From Baffinella frigidus (taxonomy: Eukaryota > Cryptophyceae > Cryptomonadales > Baffinellaceae), in assembly GCA_026770585.1 (NCBI GenBank), contig MU646650.1:313148-323315 (forward strand): a stretch of DNA of 10,168 nt, given 5' to 3'. Positions 6,501 to 9,493 of the stretch are shown piece after piece. The notes beneath the pieces are model-generated. The model did no database searches. It was given only the letters and a program-made list of their open reading frames with translations, and had not been told where the DNA came from. The translations under genes and the position numbers were made by a program. Position 1 is the stretch's first letter. The number at the start of each line of letters is the position of its first letter.

Positions 6501-9493
6501 CTTCCTCCTCACCGACACCGACGACCCGGCTTTTGCCTGCCGGTCTCATCCGCTCCCCTCATCTTATTCTCGTGCGGTTTCGATCTCATCCGTGCGAGTA
6601 TTTGAGTCAACTACGGTTTCGGGGATCTCCGATCCGGTATCGTCTCGTCCCGCCGGCTATTCAAATTCAATGCTCGAAAACTGGATATTGCGGCTAAAAG
6701 CTGACGCTGGAGAGGGACTTAAGTCGGGGTCTAGTGGTAGACGCCTGCCGGTCAACCCCCTTGCCTCCTTCCTCCTCACCGATACCGACGACCCCGCTTT
6801 TGCCTGCCGGTCCCATACACTCCCTATCTTTGCCTCAGTCCATTTGGGCGAAGCAATTTGGACTCGCTAGTTTGGTGAGACCAGGCGTTTTCCCGCTTCA
6901 AAGTTGACGGGTTTGTACCGCACACCCAGCGTGTCAACTTGATGATGGTCGGTGAATCTAAGTGAAGCAGAGGTAGACTCCCCTCGCATCGTTTCTCCTC
7001 ACCGACACCGACGACCTCGCTTTCGCCTGCCGGTCTCATCCGCTCCCCTCATCTGATTCTCGTGCGGTTTCGATCTCATCCATTCGAGTATTTCAGTCAA
7101 ATACGATTTCGGGGATCTCCGATCCGATTTGCAACGAAAATTACTTCACGGACGTGACTGGAAATGTCCGGTGTGAAGTAATTTTCGTTGCAAGGATCGT
7201 ATTTGAGTCAAATGCTCGCCGCGATTAGATCGTCAAGTTTCTTCCACCGCCATGGGTTTTTTTATACCTCGCGCATAAGGAGCCGCCGTCGCCCTAGGAC
7301 CACCGTAGGGCCCTTGCGTGCGCGACGATCAAGAGACAAGAACCTGACACACAAGGGTGGAGGACGGCGCCAAGCCCCTAAACCATAAACTATACACCCT
7401 AAAACCAGGTTCTCTCCGGACGGGGAGCTGGCAGCATCACTGCACGCGTTCGGAGCGCTGTAAATCCCAACCCCCCAACCGTGAACCCCTAAACCACAAA
7501 CCAGGTTCTCCCCGGACGGGGAGCTGGTGGCATCGCTGCACGCGTTCGGAGCGCTGATATGGCGCGCCAAAACCGGCGAGCTTGTCGGTCGCAACGCTCT
7601 CGTACGCCCCCTTCCAATCCCCAATTTGTCAGGGTTGTTAAGCCTACTGTTTTGACTACGGTAGGCCGTAGTGTCTGGCGAGCTTGTCGGCCGCAACGCC
7701 CTTGTACAACCCCCTTCCAATCCCCGATCCCTAGCTCTGCCTGAGTGAAATTGTAAAGTTGGGCTCGCCATAACTGTATGTTTGATGCACGTTGGTTTGT
7801 CGGCCGCAACGCTCTCGTGAGTCCCCCTTCCAATCCCCGATCCCTAGCTCTGCCTGAGTGAAATTGTTCGCCATAACTGTATGTTTGATGCACGTTGGTT
7901 TGTCGGCCGCAACGTCCTCGTAAGCCCTTTCCAACCCCCAATCTGAGGAGTGCGCCGTCATAGGGTAACGGCCCAAATTCACTGTAGGCTCAAGTTCAGC
8001 CTACAGTATTGACCATATATGTATGATAATACGAAACTTGAACCACAAACACTAAACCGTGAACCTCAACGGTAGGCCACAGACCTCATGTCCCCTCTCT
8101 CGCTCCCCCCTCTCTCCTCTCCCCTCTCTCTCATCTCCCTCTCCCTCTCCCTCTCTCCTCTCTCTCTCCTCTCTCGCTCCTCTCCCTCCTCTCTCTCCCC
8201 CCCCCCTCTCTCCTCTCCAATACGAAACTTGAACCACAAACACTTAACCGTGAACCGCAACGGCAGGCCACGGACCTAATGTCGATGGTCTTCCCCGATG
8301 AGGTGGAGGACCGCATCGCGCGCCCCCAGTCCCCGATCCTCGCACCGCCTGAGGACGCGACTGTGGACGCGACTGCCGGTAAGAAGGACGTGACTGCCGG
8401 TTAGCAGGACGTGACTGCCGGTCGGCAGGACGTGACTGCCGGTTAGCAGGACGTGACGTTCCCACACGTGATCTGGCGTGGATGCCACGCCAGATCACAT
8501 GTGGGAATCGCACAACGCGACGTTCTCGTCCTTTCCACGATCGGGCGTTAACCTCGAACCTAAAACCCCGGTACAACATTAAAACCTGACTTGTATCTGA
8601 AATTGCTTCTTGTGACCTGGCGTGGAGAGGACCGCGTCTCCAATCCCCGATCCTCGCGCCGCCTCAGGACGCGACTGTGGACGCGACTGCCGGTACCACG
8701 CCAGATCACAACTGTGCATTTCACAACGCGGCGTTTTGTTTCGTGGTACTAAATGGGCGTGCGTTCACCGGTGAAACGCAACTCCTCGTCCTTTCCTCGA
8801 CCGGGTTTTTTCCTGATTCCGAAACCCGGGTACAGCCTTAAAACCTGGCTTGTATCTGGAGTTGCTACGTAAGTCCTGGCGCGGAGAGGCACCATGCAAG
8901 ACTGTTGGGAGGGGGGGGGGGGTCCGTGTGTACTGGAGACCTTGGAATTGGAGCCTTTCTTATGAAATTGACGATGGATAGGGCGTCAGTTGGGGTGGAT
9001 AGGGCGGTAGTTGGGGAGCATAGGCCGTCAGTTGGAATGGATAGGGCTGCAGTTGCGGCGGAAATGCTCAGCTCTGGGTGTCGTGCAGGCGAGGAGGATG
9101 GGAGGAAGAAAAAGGGCCCCCAGACGGCCACACAGAAGCTTCGGGCGAAGATCGAGAAAGAGGAGAAGGCGATTGTACGTCCTCCCATCTAACATATCCT
9201 ATTCTAGATTTCTGATCAACTCACGGGTTATCCCATTGTGGGTTTTTATGTCATGTTTTAGATTTGTGATCGACACAGCTCTGCCTCAGTCGGGTTGGCG
9301 GATCGCTTTCACACTACACGTTGCCGGATATTTACCACAGCACAGGAGAATGAACGATCGTACGTCTTCCCTTGTAAGACATTCCACCTCTGCCTCCACG
9401 CTTACTGTGTGTCCATTCTTGTGTCGATAGGTGACTGGCTGAGCGTGCTTCTGTTGTGTGTAGGAGACGGACGAGATACCCATGTACGCGGTG
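386..9493 (+). CDS. WD40-repeat beta-propeller protein gene (12 exons, both ends open)
   Basis: This is a multi-exon gene assembled by hand. The spliced product shows successive WD40 blades of about 42 residues. Each has a buried strand, a D-x-x-[IV]-[KR]-[LIK]-[WY] strand and often a GH-like pair: SSSYDKTIKLWD, TCSSDNFVKIWD, TGSTDHTVRLYE, SAGAEGIVRKWE, SLDTDGRCIVRLID, SLHAFGALIW. One further blade is partly visible in exon 1, giving about seven, the usual number for a closed propeller. A linker rich in P, E, D and A and a K/E-rich tail follow. WD40 propellers are generally protein-interaction scaffolds; no enzyme motif is visible. All eleven joins have GT..AG and compatible phases, and exons 2-12 are open for 319 codons. 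Exon 1 is frameshifted by a 10-bp duplication. No initiator or terminator is identified, so exons beyond the window are likely. The specific family is not recognised. Confidence 0.78.
583..787 (+). repeat. Two ~100-bp direct repeats carrying the exon 1 donor
   Basis: 583-679 and 680-787 share CACGGTTTGACGTG.GTGTG, TTTGCCC.TGTTCGAC, AGGGCAAAAGGGGTACTT and CTTATCCGTGGAT-like blocks. The first copy includes the last bases of exon 1 and its GTGAGT donor; the second has GTGGGT at the same place, so it is a downstream donor-side duplicate. The second copy has gained bases that complete a perfect hairpin with 15-base arms (711-725 and 730-744, 4-base loop). Together with the next 32 bases this fills the 226-bp intron 1. 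Confidence 0.75.
820..882 (+). CDS. Exon 2: WD40 signature strand
   Basis: The exon is 63 nt, 21 codons: GRQAVSSSYDKTIKLWDCAT followed by A. It contains the clearest WD40 signature of the window, S-x-D-K-T-I-K-L-W-D. The acceptor is TTCTGCAG (812-819) and the donor GCG|GTACGC (883). It enters and leaves in phase 0. Joined to exon 3 it reads KLWDCATA|ECVLTLTGH, the expected outer strand and loop before the next blade's GH. Two other AGs lie just upstream (GATGCAG, GTGCAG), but using them would add extra codons before GRQAV that break blade spacing. Confidence 0.8.
887..1107 (+). repeat. CT-rich microsatellite tract in intron 2
   Basis: Imperfect CTCTCTC and CCTCCCTC runs, broken by a few non-repetitive islands (about 1008-1045), begin four bases after the exon 2 donor. 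Pyrimidines lie on the sense strand, as in the other large CT tracts of this window. Confidence 0.9.
1133..1283 (+). repeat. Degenerate tandem repeat, GCGATTACGGGATTG unit
   Basis: GCGATTACGGGATTG or its end recurs at about 1149, 1189, 1206, 1228 and 1259. It is usually preceded by TTGAAATGCGG or TTGAAAAG and spaced irregularly at about 20-40 bp. No coding signal is seen in it. Confidence 0.75.
1284..1328. repeat. 45-bp palindrome (22-base arms, 1-base centre)
   Basis: The arms 1284-1305 and 1307-1328 are exact reverse complements around a single G at 1306. The arm contains AAATGTTGAAGG and GGTACCTGATGA. As RNA it would form a long uninterrupted stem with almost no loop; as DNA it could extrude a cruciform. 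It lies in intron 2 with no terminator-like T run, so an intrinsic terminator reading is not favoured. Confidence 0.9.
1433..1556 (+). pseudogene. Exon 3 start fragment, copy 1
   Basis: GCTGACAG precedes a 38-base match to the start of exon 3 (1433-1470 against 1845-1882) with two differences. It then departs into GACTACGCGAATGGTCAC.. rather than exon 3 sequence. The following ~85 bases are shared with copy 2 (1708-1832). It is an upstream acceptor-side duplicate with its own AG, and would lead into stops if spliced. Confidence 0.8.
1557..1704. other. AT-richer insert with imperfect terminal inverted repeats
   Basis: This segment separates the two exon 3 start repeats and is clearly richer in A+T than its flanks. 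CGAGAACGCATTAATT (about 1567) is imperfectly complementary to AATTAATACATTCTCTCG (about 1675). It also shares AGTAATTTTCGT (1647-1658) with the hairpin at 7129-7193. It could be a small non-autonomous inverted-repeat element, but no target duplication is clear and it has no open frame of note. Confidence 0.3.
1708..1832 (+). pseudogene. Exon 3 start fragment, copy 2
   Basis: GTGGGTAG precedes 1708-1745, which equals the first 38 bases of exon 3 (1845-1882). It then breaks off into the same non-exon sequence as copy 1. Near its end GGGCAG (1805-1810) is followed by GCGTGTGTGCTGACGCTGAC, a further short, degraded exon 3 start. The true acceptor lies just downstream at 1844. Confidence 0.8.
1845..1982 (+). 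CDS. Exon 3: complete WD40 blade
   Basis: The exon is 138 nt, 46 codons, phase 0 in and out. It reads ECVLTLTGHLHVIYGLDVS.., then DRLLTCSSDNFVKIWDLDEG.., ending ELQ. It shows the GH pair, a V-x-x-L-D core strand and the terminal K-I-W-D of a canonical blade. The acceptor is GATGCTGACAG (1834-1844), preceded by several CTGAC motifs, and the donor CAG|GTTTCG (1983). The continuation VELQ|TLQFHD into exon 4 gives normal blade spacing. Confidence 0.85.
2477..2563 (+). pseudogene. Two exon 4 start fragments
   Basis: GTGCGCAG at 2469-2476 precedes 2477-2512, which matches the first ~36 bases of exon 4 with about three differences and would read TLQFHDAAVMCC. A second, shorter piece (2543-2563, ACGCTGCAGTTCCAGGATGC) follows. 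Both lie upstream of the intact exon 4 and both break off inside the exon sequence. Confidence 0.8.
2858..2892 (+). repeat. Telomere-like heptads abutting the exon 4 acceptor
   Basis: CCTTAAACCTTAAACCCTAAACCC runs into TGCTGCAG, the exon 4 acceptor. The CTTAAAC/CCTAAAC units sit about 10-30 nt from the AG, where a branch point would be expected. Similar A/C-rich runs precede exons 9 and 10. Confidence 0.75.
2893..2979 (+). CDS. Exon 4: WD40 blade core
   Basis: The exon is 87 nt, 29 codons, phase 0. It reads TLQFHDAAVICCALDPRGEW and then VVTGSTDHT. HD takes the place of the usual GH, and LDPRGEWVVTGSTD is a standard blade centre (compare FSPDG..LVSGS.D). The donor is ACG|GTCCCC (2980), a weak site. 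Exon 5 begins VRLYEI, completing the D-H-T-V-R-L-Y strand. Downstream copies at about 3401-3516 and 3525-3590 repeat the exon end; the second has a stronger-looking donor (ACC|GTGAGG) but a 2-base deletion. Confidence 0.82.
3036..3093. repeat. Inverted repeat, 22-bp arms
   Basis: Arms 3036-3057 (CAAGCGGTGAGCTGATGATACG is the type) and 3072-3093 are complementary at 21 of 22 positions around a 14-base loop. A further direct GGTGAGCTG follows at 3093. The mismatch leaves a G-T wobble in RNA. Confidence 0.9.
3125..3162 (-). pseudogene. Inverted fragment of exon 4 end
   Basis: On the minus strand 3162-3142 reads TGGGTTGTCACCGGCTCCACC, matching 2950-2970 of exon 4 with one difference. It is followed by CACACGG as at the exon end. 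It sits within 200 bp of the exon, so exon and fragment could pair as RNA. Confidence 0.7.
3193..3236. repeat. Hairpin around GATGGAGCATAT repeats
   Basis: GATGGAGCATAT occurs directly at 3193 and 3206, and its complement ATATGCTCCATC at 3224-3235. CGATGGAGCATAT (3205-3217) pairs perfectly with 3224-3236 over a 6-base loop, and 3193-3205 pairs equally well with 3223-3235. Confidence 0.9.
3273..3346 (+). repeat. Interspersed ~74-bp repeat shared with intron 6
   Basis: CCCTAGGTTCCCAGCCCATC through CTCAGTCCATCAGCCCTCG matches 4629-4702 with only a few differences, and also contains a short internal CGTCCATCAGCCCT repeat. The two copies lie in different introns, so this is a dispersed rather than tandem repeat. 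Confidence 0.85.
3401..3590 (+). pseudogene. Two exon 4 end fragments (donor-side copies)
   Basis: 3401-3516 matches 2920-3038: it reads CSLDPNGEWGV.. and keeps TCACACGGTCCCCCTCTCCC across the donor. 3525-3590 is a second copy, with GATATGCTGTGCGCTCGACCC.. and GGCTCTACCGACCACACC|GTGAGG. It carries a 2-base deletion that breaks the frame. Both lie downstream of the intact exon, and neither has the exon 4 start. Confidence 0.8.
3567..3605. repeat. Perfect inverted repeat, 15-bp arms
   Basis: CCGGCTCTACCGACC (3567-3581) and GGTCGGTAGAGCCGG (3591-3605) are exact complements around ACACCGTGA. The left arm is exon 4-derived sequence and the loop holds the fragment's GTGAG donor. The inverted exon 6 fragment begins about 40 bp later. 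Confidence 0.92.
3648..3681 (-). pseudogene. Inverted fragment of exon 6 end
   Basis: On the minus strand this reads GCGAAAGTGGGAGTGGTCTG TCGCCTACCAA|GTCC, matching 4467-4498 with few differences and encoding KWEWSVAYQ. It is located before exon 5, about 800 bp upstream of the intact exon 6, in reverse orientation. Confidence 0.82.
3830..3925 (+). CDS. Exon 5: end of one WD40 blade, start of the next
   Basis: The exon is 96 nt, 32 codons, phase 0. VRLYEIGSETPAVV closes the blade begun in exon 4, and VGRHDEAVCYIRFSRDGQ opens the next (R-H-D in place of GH-D, then I-R-F-S-R-D-G). The acceptor is CTACCTGCAG (3820-3829) and the donor CAG|GTCCGT (3926). Frames that read on past either splice site soon become Leu/Ser runs from the CT tract downstream. 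Confidence 0.83.
3926..4433 (+). other. Intron 5: CT tract and GTACCTGGA repeats
   Basis: The intron is 508 bp. About 4018-4173 is a CTCTCCCT microsatellite. After it GTACCTGGA.(T)AGTAAA occurs twice (about 4327 and 4398), and GCCAAGCC-A-GGCTTGGC (4352-4368) is a perfect 17-bp palindrome. No exon fragment was recognised here, and the rest shows no coding pattern. Confidence 0.65.
4018..4173 (+). repeat. CT-rich microsatellite in intron 5
   Basis: Regular CTCTCCCT octamers from about 4030 grade into CTCTCTCTCC runs with two C tracts (4124-4130, 4153-4161). The sense strand carries the pyrimidines. Open frames through it encode only low-complexity Leu/Ser/Pro. Confidence 0.92.
4434..4496 (+). 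CDS. Exon 6: WD40 terminal strand
   Basis: The exon is 63 nt, 21 codons, phase 0: FIFSAGAEGIVRKWEWSVAY then Q. S-A-G-A-E-G-I-V-R-K-W-E is the blade's D-x-x-I-K-x-W-D strand with the conserved Asp replaced by Glu. The acceptor is GCGCTGGCAG (4424-4433) and the donor CAG|GTACCT (4497). RDGQ|FIFSAG with exon 5 and AYQ|VATDTT with exon 7 keep blade spacing. Fragments of its 3' half occur at 4571-4600 (direct) and 3648-3681 (inverted). Confidence 0.83.
4571..4600 (+). pseudogene. Exon 6 end fragment (donor-side copy)
   Basis: CGCAAGTGGGAGTGGTCTGT CGCACACCAG|GTCCCA repeats the last 30 bases of exon 6 with two changes (KWEWSVAHQ) and keeps a GT at the donor position. It is preceded by telomere-like CCCTAAACCC, not by exon sequence, and lies 75 bp downstream of the true donor. 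Confidence 0.85.
4629..4702 (+). repeat. Second copy of the ~74-bp dispersed repeat
   Basis: This partner of 3273-3346 is in the same orientation, with about three base differences. It is extended by one more CCCTCGTCCATCAG unit. It is not derived from any exon I recognise. Confidence 0.85.
4894..4961 (+). CDS. Exon 7: start of a WD40 blade
   Basis: The exon is 68 nt: 22 codons plus two bases, entering in phase 0. VATDTTPDHDSAISSIEISV then TG and a split CG. HDSAISSIEIS is the GH-D..I..I.IS opening strand. The donor is GGCCG|GTTCGC (4962). The split codon CG joins G at the start of exon 8 to give Arg, so the join reads ISVTGRHLLSLDTDG, an ordinary blade centre. The acceptor is GATAACCAG (4885-4893). 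Confidence 0.78.
4965..5105 (+). repeat. Degenerate 13-bp tandem repeat (CGTGACCCCGCCT)
   Basis: About ten imperfect units, each built on TCGTGACC or CCGTGACA, begin four bases after the exon 7 donor. Related CGTGACC units recur near 5266-5285 and 3168-3178. Each unit contains a GTGA that resembles a 5' splice site. Confidence 0.85.
5362..5476 (+). repeat. ~115-bp repeat, copy 1 (partner at 5782-5898)
   Basis: It shares AAATCACCCGTGTGTATACG, CGTTGAGA.AAAAATAC, ATATGCCCT.TAAACACATG, TGGCGTCT..AGGTCTCTC and GCGCTGCACGCCAT with 5782-5898, and ends in AGACACCTGCGG, a degraded exon 8 start. A shorter relative, TACGGTGTCATAAATCGC, is at 5602. Confidence 0.85.
5772..5790. repeat. Short perfect palindrome
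   Basis: ACGGTGTTT (5772-5780), T, AAACACCGT (5782-5790) form a perfect 9-bp-arm palindrome where the fourth exon 8 start fragment breaks off and the second 115-bp repeat begins. The palindrome therefore marks a junction between repeats. Confidence 0.88.
5994..6036 (-). repeat. Inverted segment within a 115-bp repeat copy
   Basis: AGACGCCACATGTGTTAATA GGGCATATGGTATTTTTCTC is the reverse complement of about 5396-5438 with two or three changes. The sequence that follows (AGGTCTCTCTCGCGCTGCAC GCCATCAGGCAC) is in direct orientation, as in 5442-5478. The inverted piece is bounded by TCGACCTT (5986-5993) and AAGGTCGA (6035-6042), exact complements. Confidence 0.85.
6159..6275 (+). CDS. Exon 8: WD40 blade end and next blade start
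   Basis: The exon is 117 nt: one base, 38 codons, two bases. (R)HLLSLDTDGRCIVRLIDW then RGNPLASFLL completes a blade (D-G-R-C-I-V-R-L-I-D-W), and TDTDDPAFAC opens the next. The acceptor is CAACAACAG (6150-6158) and the donor TGCCG|GTCTCA (6276). The split CG joins G of exon 9 to restore Arg, reading AFACRFSPDGEL. Its start is duplicated seven times upstream and its second half three times downstream. The frame stays open past the donor through the 267-bp repeats only because the unit is a multiple of three. Confidence 0.83.
6222..7126 (+). repeat. 267-bp tandem repeat carrying the exon 8 end
   Basis: The unit begins in the second half of exon 8 (CCTCGCCTCCTTCCTCCTCA), crosses the donor and runs ~210 bp into intron 8. 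Units start at about 6222, 6489 and 6756, 267 bp apart. The first two are nearly identical over their whole length, and the third breaks off near 6815. A diverged fourth starts near 6980 and stops at the hairpin (7129). Because 267 is divisible by three, the repeat leaves a long open frame, but the intronic part has no WD40 character. Each unit keeps TGCCGGT at the donor. Confidence 0.93.
7129..7193. repeat. Perfect inverted repeat, 21-bp arms
   Basis: TTGCAACGAAAATTACTTCAC (type; 7129-7149) is exactly complementary to 7173-7193. Inside it GGAC (7150-7153) pairs with GTCC (7166-7169), leaving a 12-base loop. It is AT-richer than its surroundings and interrupts the fourth 267-bp unit, so it looks like a later insertion or fold-back event. 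AGTAATTTTCGT is shared with 1647-1658. Confidence 0.92.
7409..7460 (+). pseudogene. Exon 9 start fragment (acceptor-side copy)
   Basis: AAAACCAG precedes 52 bases matching the start of exon 9 (7505-7556) with four differences, reading FSPDGELAASLHAFGAL. It then departs into TAAATCCC. Its acceptor, like the true one, follows an A/C-rich telomere-like run. The duplicated unit is about 96 bp. Confidence 0.88.
7505..7601 (+). CDS. Exon 9: last WD40 blade
   Basis: The exon is 97 nt: one base completing Arg, then 32 codons: FSPDGELVASLHAFGALIWR then AKTGELVGRNAL. F-S-P-D-G is a textbook blade motif, and ALIWRAKTGELV is the terminal W strand with Arg replacing Asp. The acceptor is CACAAACCAG (7495-7504) and the donor CTC|GTACGC (7602). 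It leaves in phase 0. Its start is duplicated once upstream and its end three times downstream. Confidence 0.87.
7677..7921 (+). pseudogene. Three exon 9 end fragments (donor-side copies)
   Basis: Copies of the exon 9 3' end occur at 7677-7703 (GGCGAGCTTGTCGGCCGCAA.., then GTACAA), 7794-7815 (GTTTGTCGGCCGCAACGCTC, TC|GTGAGT) and 7898-7919 (..AACGTCCTC|GTAAGC). The last two belong to ~100-bp direct repeats that also share CGCCATAACTGTATGTTTGA. All lie downstream of exon 9 and keep a GT exactly at the donor position; the last two match the usual 5' splice consensus better than the true GTACGC. Confidence 0.86.
7981..8007. repeat. Short hairpin, 10-bp arms
   Basis: ACTGTAGGCT (7981-7990) and AGCCTACAGT (7998-8007) are exact complements around CAAGTTC. 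No T run follows, so it is not terminator-like. Confidence 0.88.
8028..8092 (+). pseudogene. Exon 10 start fragment (acceptor-side copy)
   Basis: AATACGAAACTTGAACCACA AACAC.TAACCGTGAACC..CAACGG.AGGCCAC.GACCT.ATGTC is shared with 8219-8284. The piece thus contains an acceptor (GGTAG at 8074) and the first ~18 bases of exon 10 before entering the CT tract. It is the upstream, truncated partner of the exon 10 acceptor. Confidence 0.88.
8093..8217 (+). repeat. CT-rich microsatellite between direct repeats
   Basis: CTCTCTCC/CTCCCTCTCC runs, with one pure C stretch at about 8199-8207, lie exactly between the two exon 10 start repeats. Pyrimidines are on the sense strand. Overlapping open frames on both strands are low-complexity artefacts. 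Confidence 0.92.
8267..8378 (+). CDS. Exon 10: acidic/proline-rich linker after the propeller
   Basis: The exon is 112 nt: 37 codons plus one base, phase 0 in. It reads ATDLMSMVFPDEVEDRIARP then QSPILAPPEDATVDATA and a split G. No further blade motif is present, so this is taken as the region following the propeller: acidic, rich in P and A, probably disordered. The acceptor is CAACGGCAG (8258-8266) and the donor GCCG|GTAAGA (8379), among the best donors here. The split G joins GC of exon 11 to give Gly. A donor one 21-bp unit later (8400) would add GKKDVTA in frame, a possible alternative splice. Confidence 0.77.
8379..8456 (+). repeat. 21-bp tandem repeat built on the exon 10 donor
   Basis: Units start at 8379, 8400, 8421 and 8442 (last incomplete): GT(A/T/C)(A/G)G(A/C)AGGACGTGACTGCCG. 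Each ends in the same GACTGCCG as exon 10 and is followed by GT, so each carries an AG acceptor-like and a CCG|GT donor-like site 13 bases apart. The second unit begins with an in-frame TAG, limiting read-through. Confidence 0.9.
8459..8507. repeat. Inverted repeat, 23-bp arms
   Basis: 8459-8481 and 8485-8507 pair at 22 of 23 positions around ATG; the exception is G-T in RNA. The arm core GTGATCTGGCGTGG recurs at 8611-8625 as TGTGACCTGGCGTGG, with its complement CCACGCCAGATCACA at 8696-8710. So there is a second version of the same stem, opened by insertion of the exon 10 end copy. Confidence 0.92.
8637..8692 (+). pseudogene. Exon 10 end fragment (donor-side copy)
   Basis: CCCCGATCCTCGCGCCGCCT CAGGACGCGACTGTGGACGC GACTGCCG|GTACCA matches 8323-8378 with about six differences and keeps GT at the donor. 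It lies downstream of the intact exon, within the loop of the split stem formed by 8611-8625 and 8696-8710. Confidence 0.88.
8975..9058 (+). repeat. 21-bp tandem repeat, four units
   Basis: TGGATAGGGCGTCAGTTGGGG-type units begin at 8975, 8996, 9017 and 9038 with increasing divergence. The period is a multiple of three, so both strands stay open and encode 7-residue periodic peptides, but the array lies inside intron 10 and has no support as protein. Confidence 0.9.
9089..9174 (+). CDS. Exon 11: lysine/glutamate-rich helical tail
   Basis: The exon is 86 nt: two bases completing Gly, then 28 codons: EEDGRKKKGPQTATQKLRAK then IEKEEKAI. The second half is a likely charged helix, and KKK with the following basic residues could be a nuclear or RNA-contact signal, though this is only compositional. 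The donor ATT|GTACGT (9175) is strong. A short copy of the exon end with its donor (GAGAATGAACGATC|GTACGT) sits downstream at 9346. Confidence 0.75.
9175..9463 (+). other. Intron 11 with exon 11 end fragment
   Basis: The intron is 289 bp. 9346-9359 plus GTACGTCTTCCC resembles the last ~12 bases of exon 11 and its GTACGTCCTCCC donor, a short donor-side copy. AGATTT.TGATC.AC is duplicated (about 9206, 9259), and CTCTGCCTCAGTCGGGTTG at about 9280 is shared with about 9546. It ends TGTTGTGTGTAG. Confidence 0.6.
9464..9493 (+). CDS. Exon 12 (tentative): ETDEIPMYAV
   Basis: This would be 30 nt, 10 codons, phase 0, between acceptor GTGTGTAG (9456-9463) and donor GTG|GTAACA (9494); a donor three bases earlier (GCG|GTGGTA, 9491) is also possible. 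It continues the tail of exon 11 as KAI|ETDEIPMYA. The evidence is weaker than for the other exons: it is short, has no domain signature and has no duplicates. The gene should continue beyond it. Confidence 0.5.

Larger units (their letters stand above)
6276..7504 (+). other. Intron 8: 267-bp repeats, hairpin, exon 9 start copy
   Basis: The intron is 1229 bp. Besides the 267-bp repeats it holds a unique stretch (about 6840-6975) with a TTGACGG.TTTGTACC block shared with 9750-9766, a perfect 21-bp-arm hairpin (7129-7193), and about 200 bp (7194-7400) without recognisable features. Telomere-like A/C-rich runs (7376-7405, 7466-7501) precede the exon 9 start fragment and the true exon 9. Confidence 0.65.
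7602..8266 (+). other. Intron 9: exon 9 end copies, hairpin, CT tract, exon 10 start copy
   Basis: The intron is 665 bp. Three exon 9 end fragments (to about 7919) share the following CCCCCTTCCAATCCCCGATC block. A hairpin is at 7981-8007 (ACTGTAGGCT / AGCCTACAGT, perfect, 7-base loop). The two ~65-bp direct repeats 8028-8092 and 8219-8284 enclose a CT-rich tract; the second holds the true exon 10 acceptor. Confidence 0.68.
8379..9088 (+). other. Intron 10: donor repeats, stem-loops, exon 10 end copy, G tract
   Basis: The intron is 710 bp. After the 21-bp repeats come a 23-bp-arm stem-loop (8459-8507), the first of two ~110-bp repeats (8519-8633 against 8781-8893; shared CTCGTCCTTTCC, AAAACCTG.CTTGTATCTG), an exon 10 end copy (8637-8692), a 13-base G run (8909-8921), and a 21-bp tandem array (8975-9058). 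The acceptor is GTGTCGTGCAG (9078-9088). No separate gene is seen. Confidence 0.65.

Noticed and set aside
6088-6870. A 260-residue open frame read as one repeat protein
   Set aside because: Only exon 8 has WD40 character. The repeated 89 residues are exon end plus intron kept open because the unit is 267 bp. Exon 9 joins precisely to the donor in the first unit.
7262-7941. Minus-strand open frames with repeated RALRPT/QTNVHQTYS peptides
   Set aside because: They are antisense to the exon 9 copies; the peptide repeats merely mirror the DNA repeats.
8379-8456. CRISPR array or other spaced repeats
   Set aside because: The units are contiguous 21-mers without unique spacers, in a clearly eukaryotic spliced gene.
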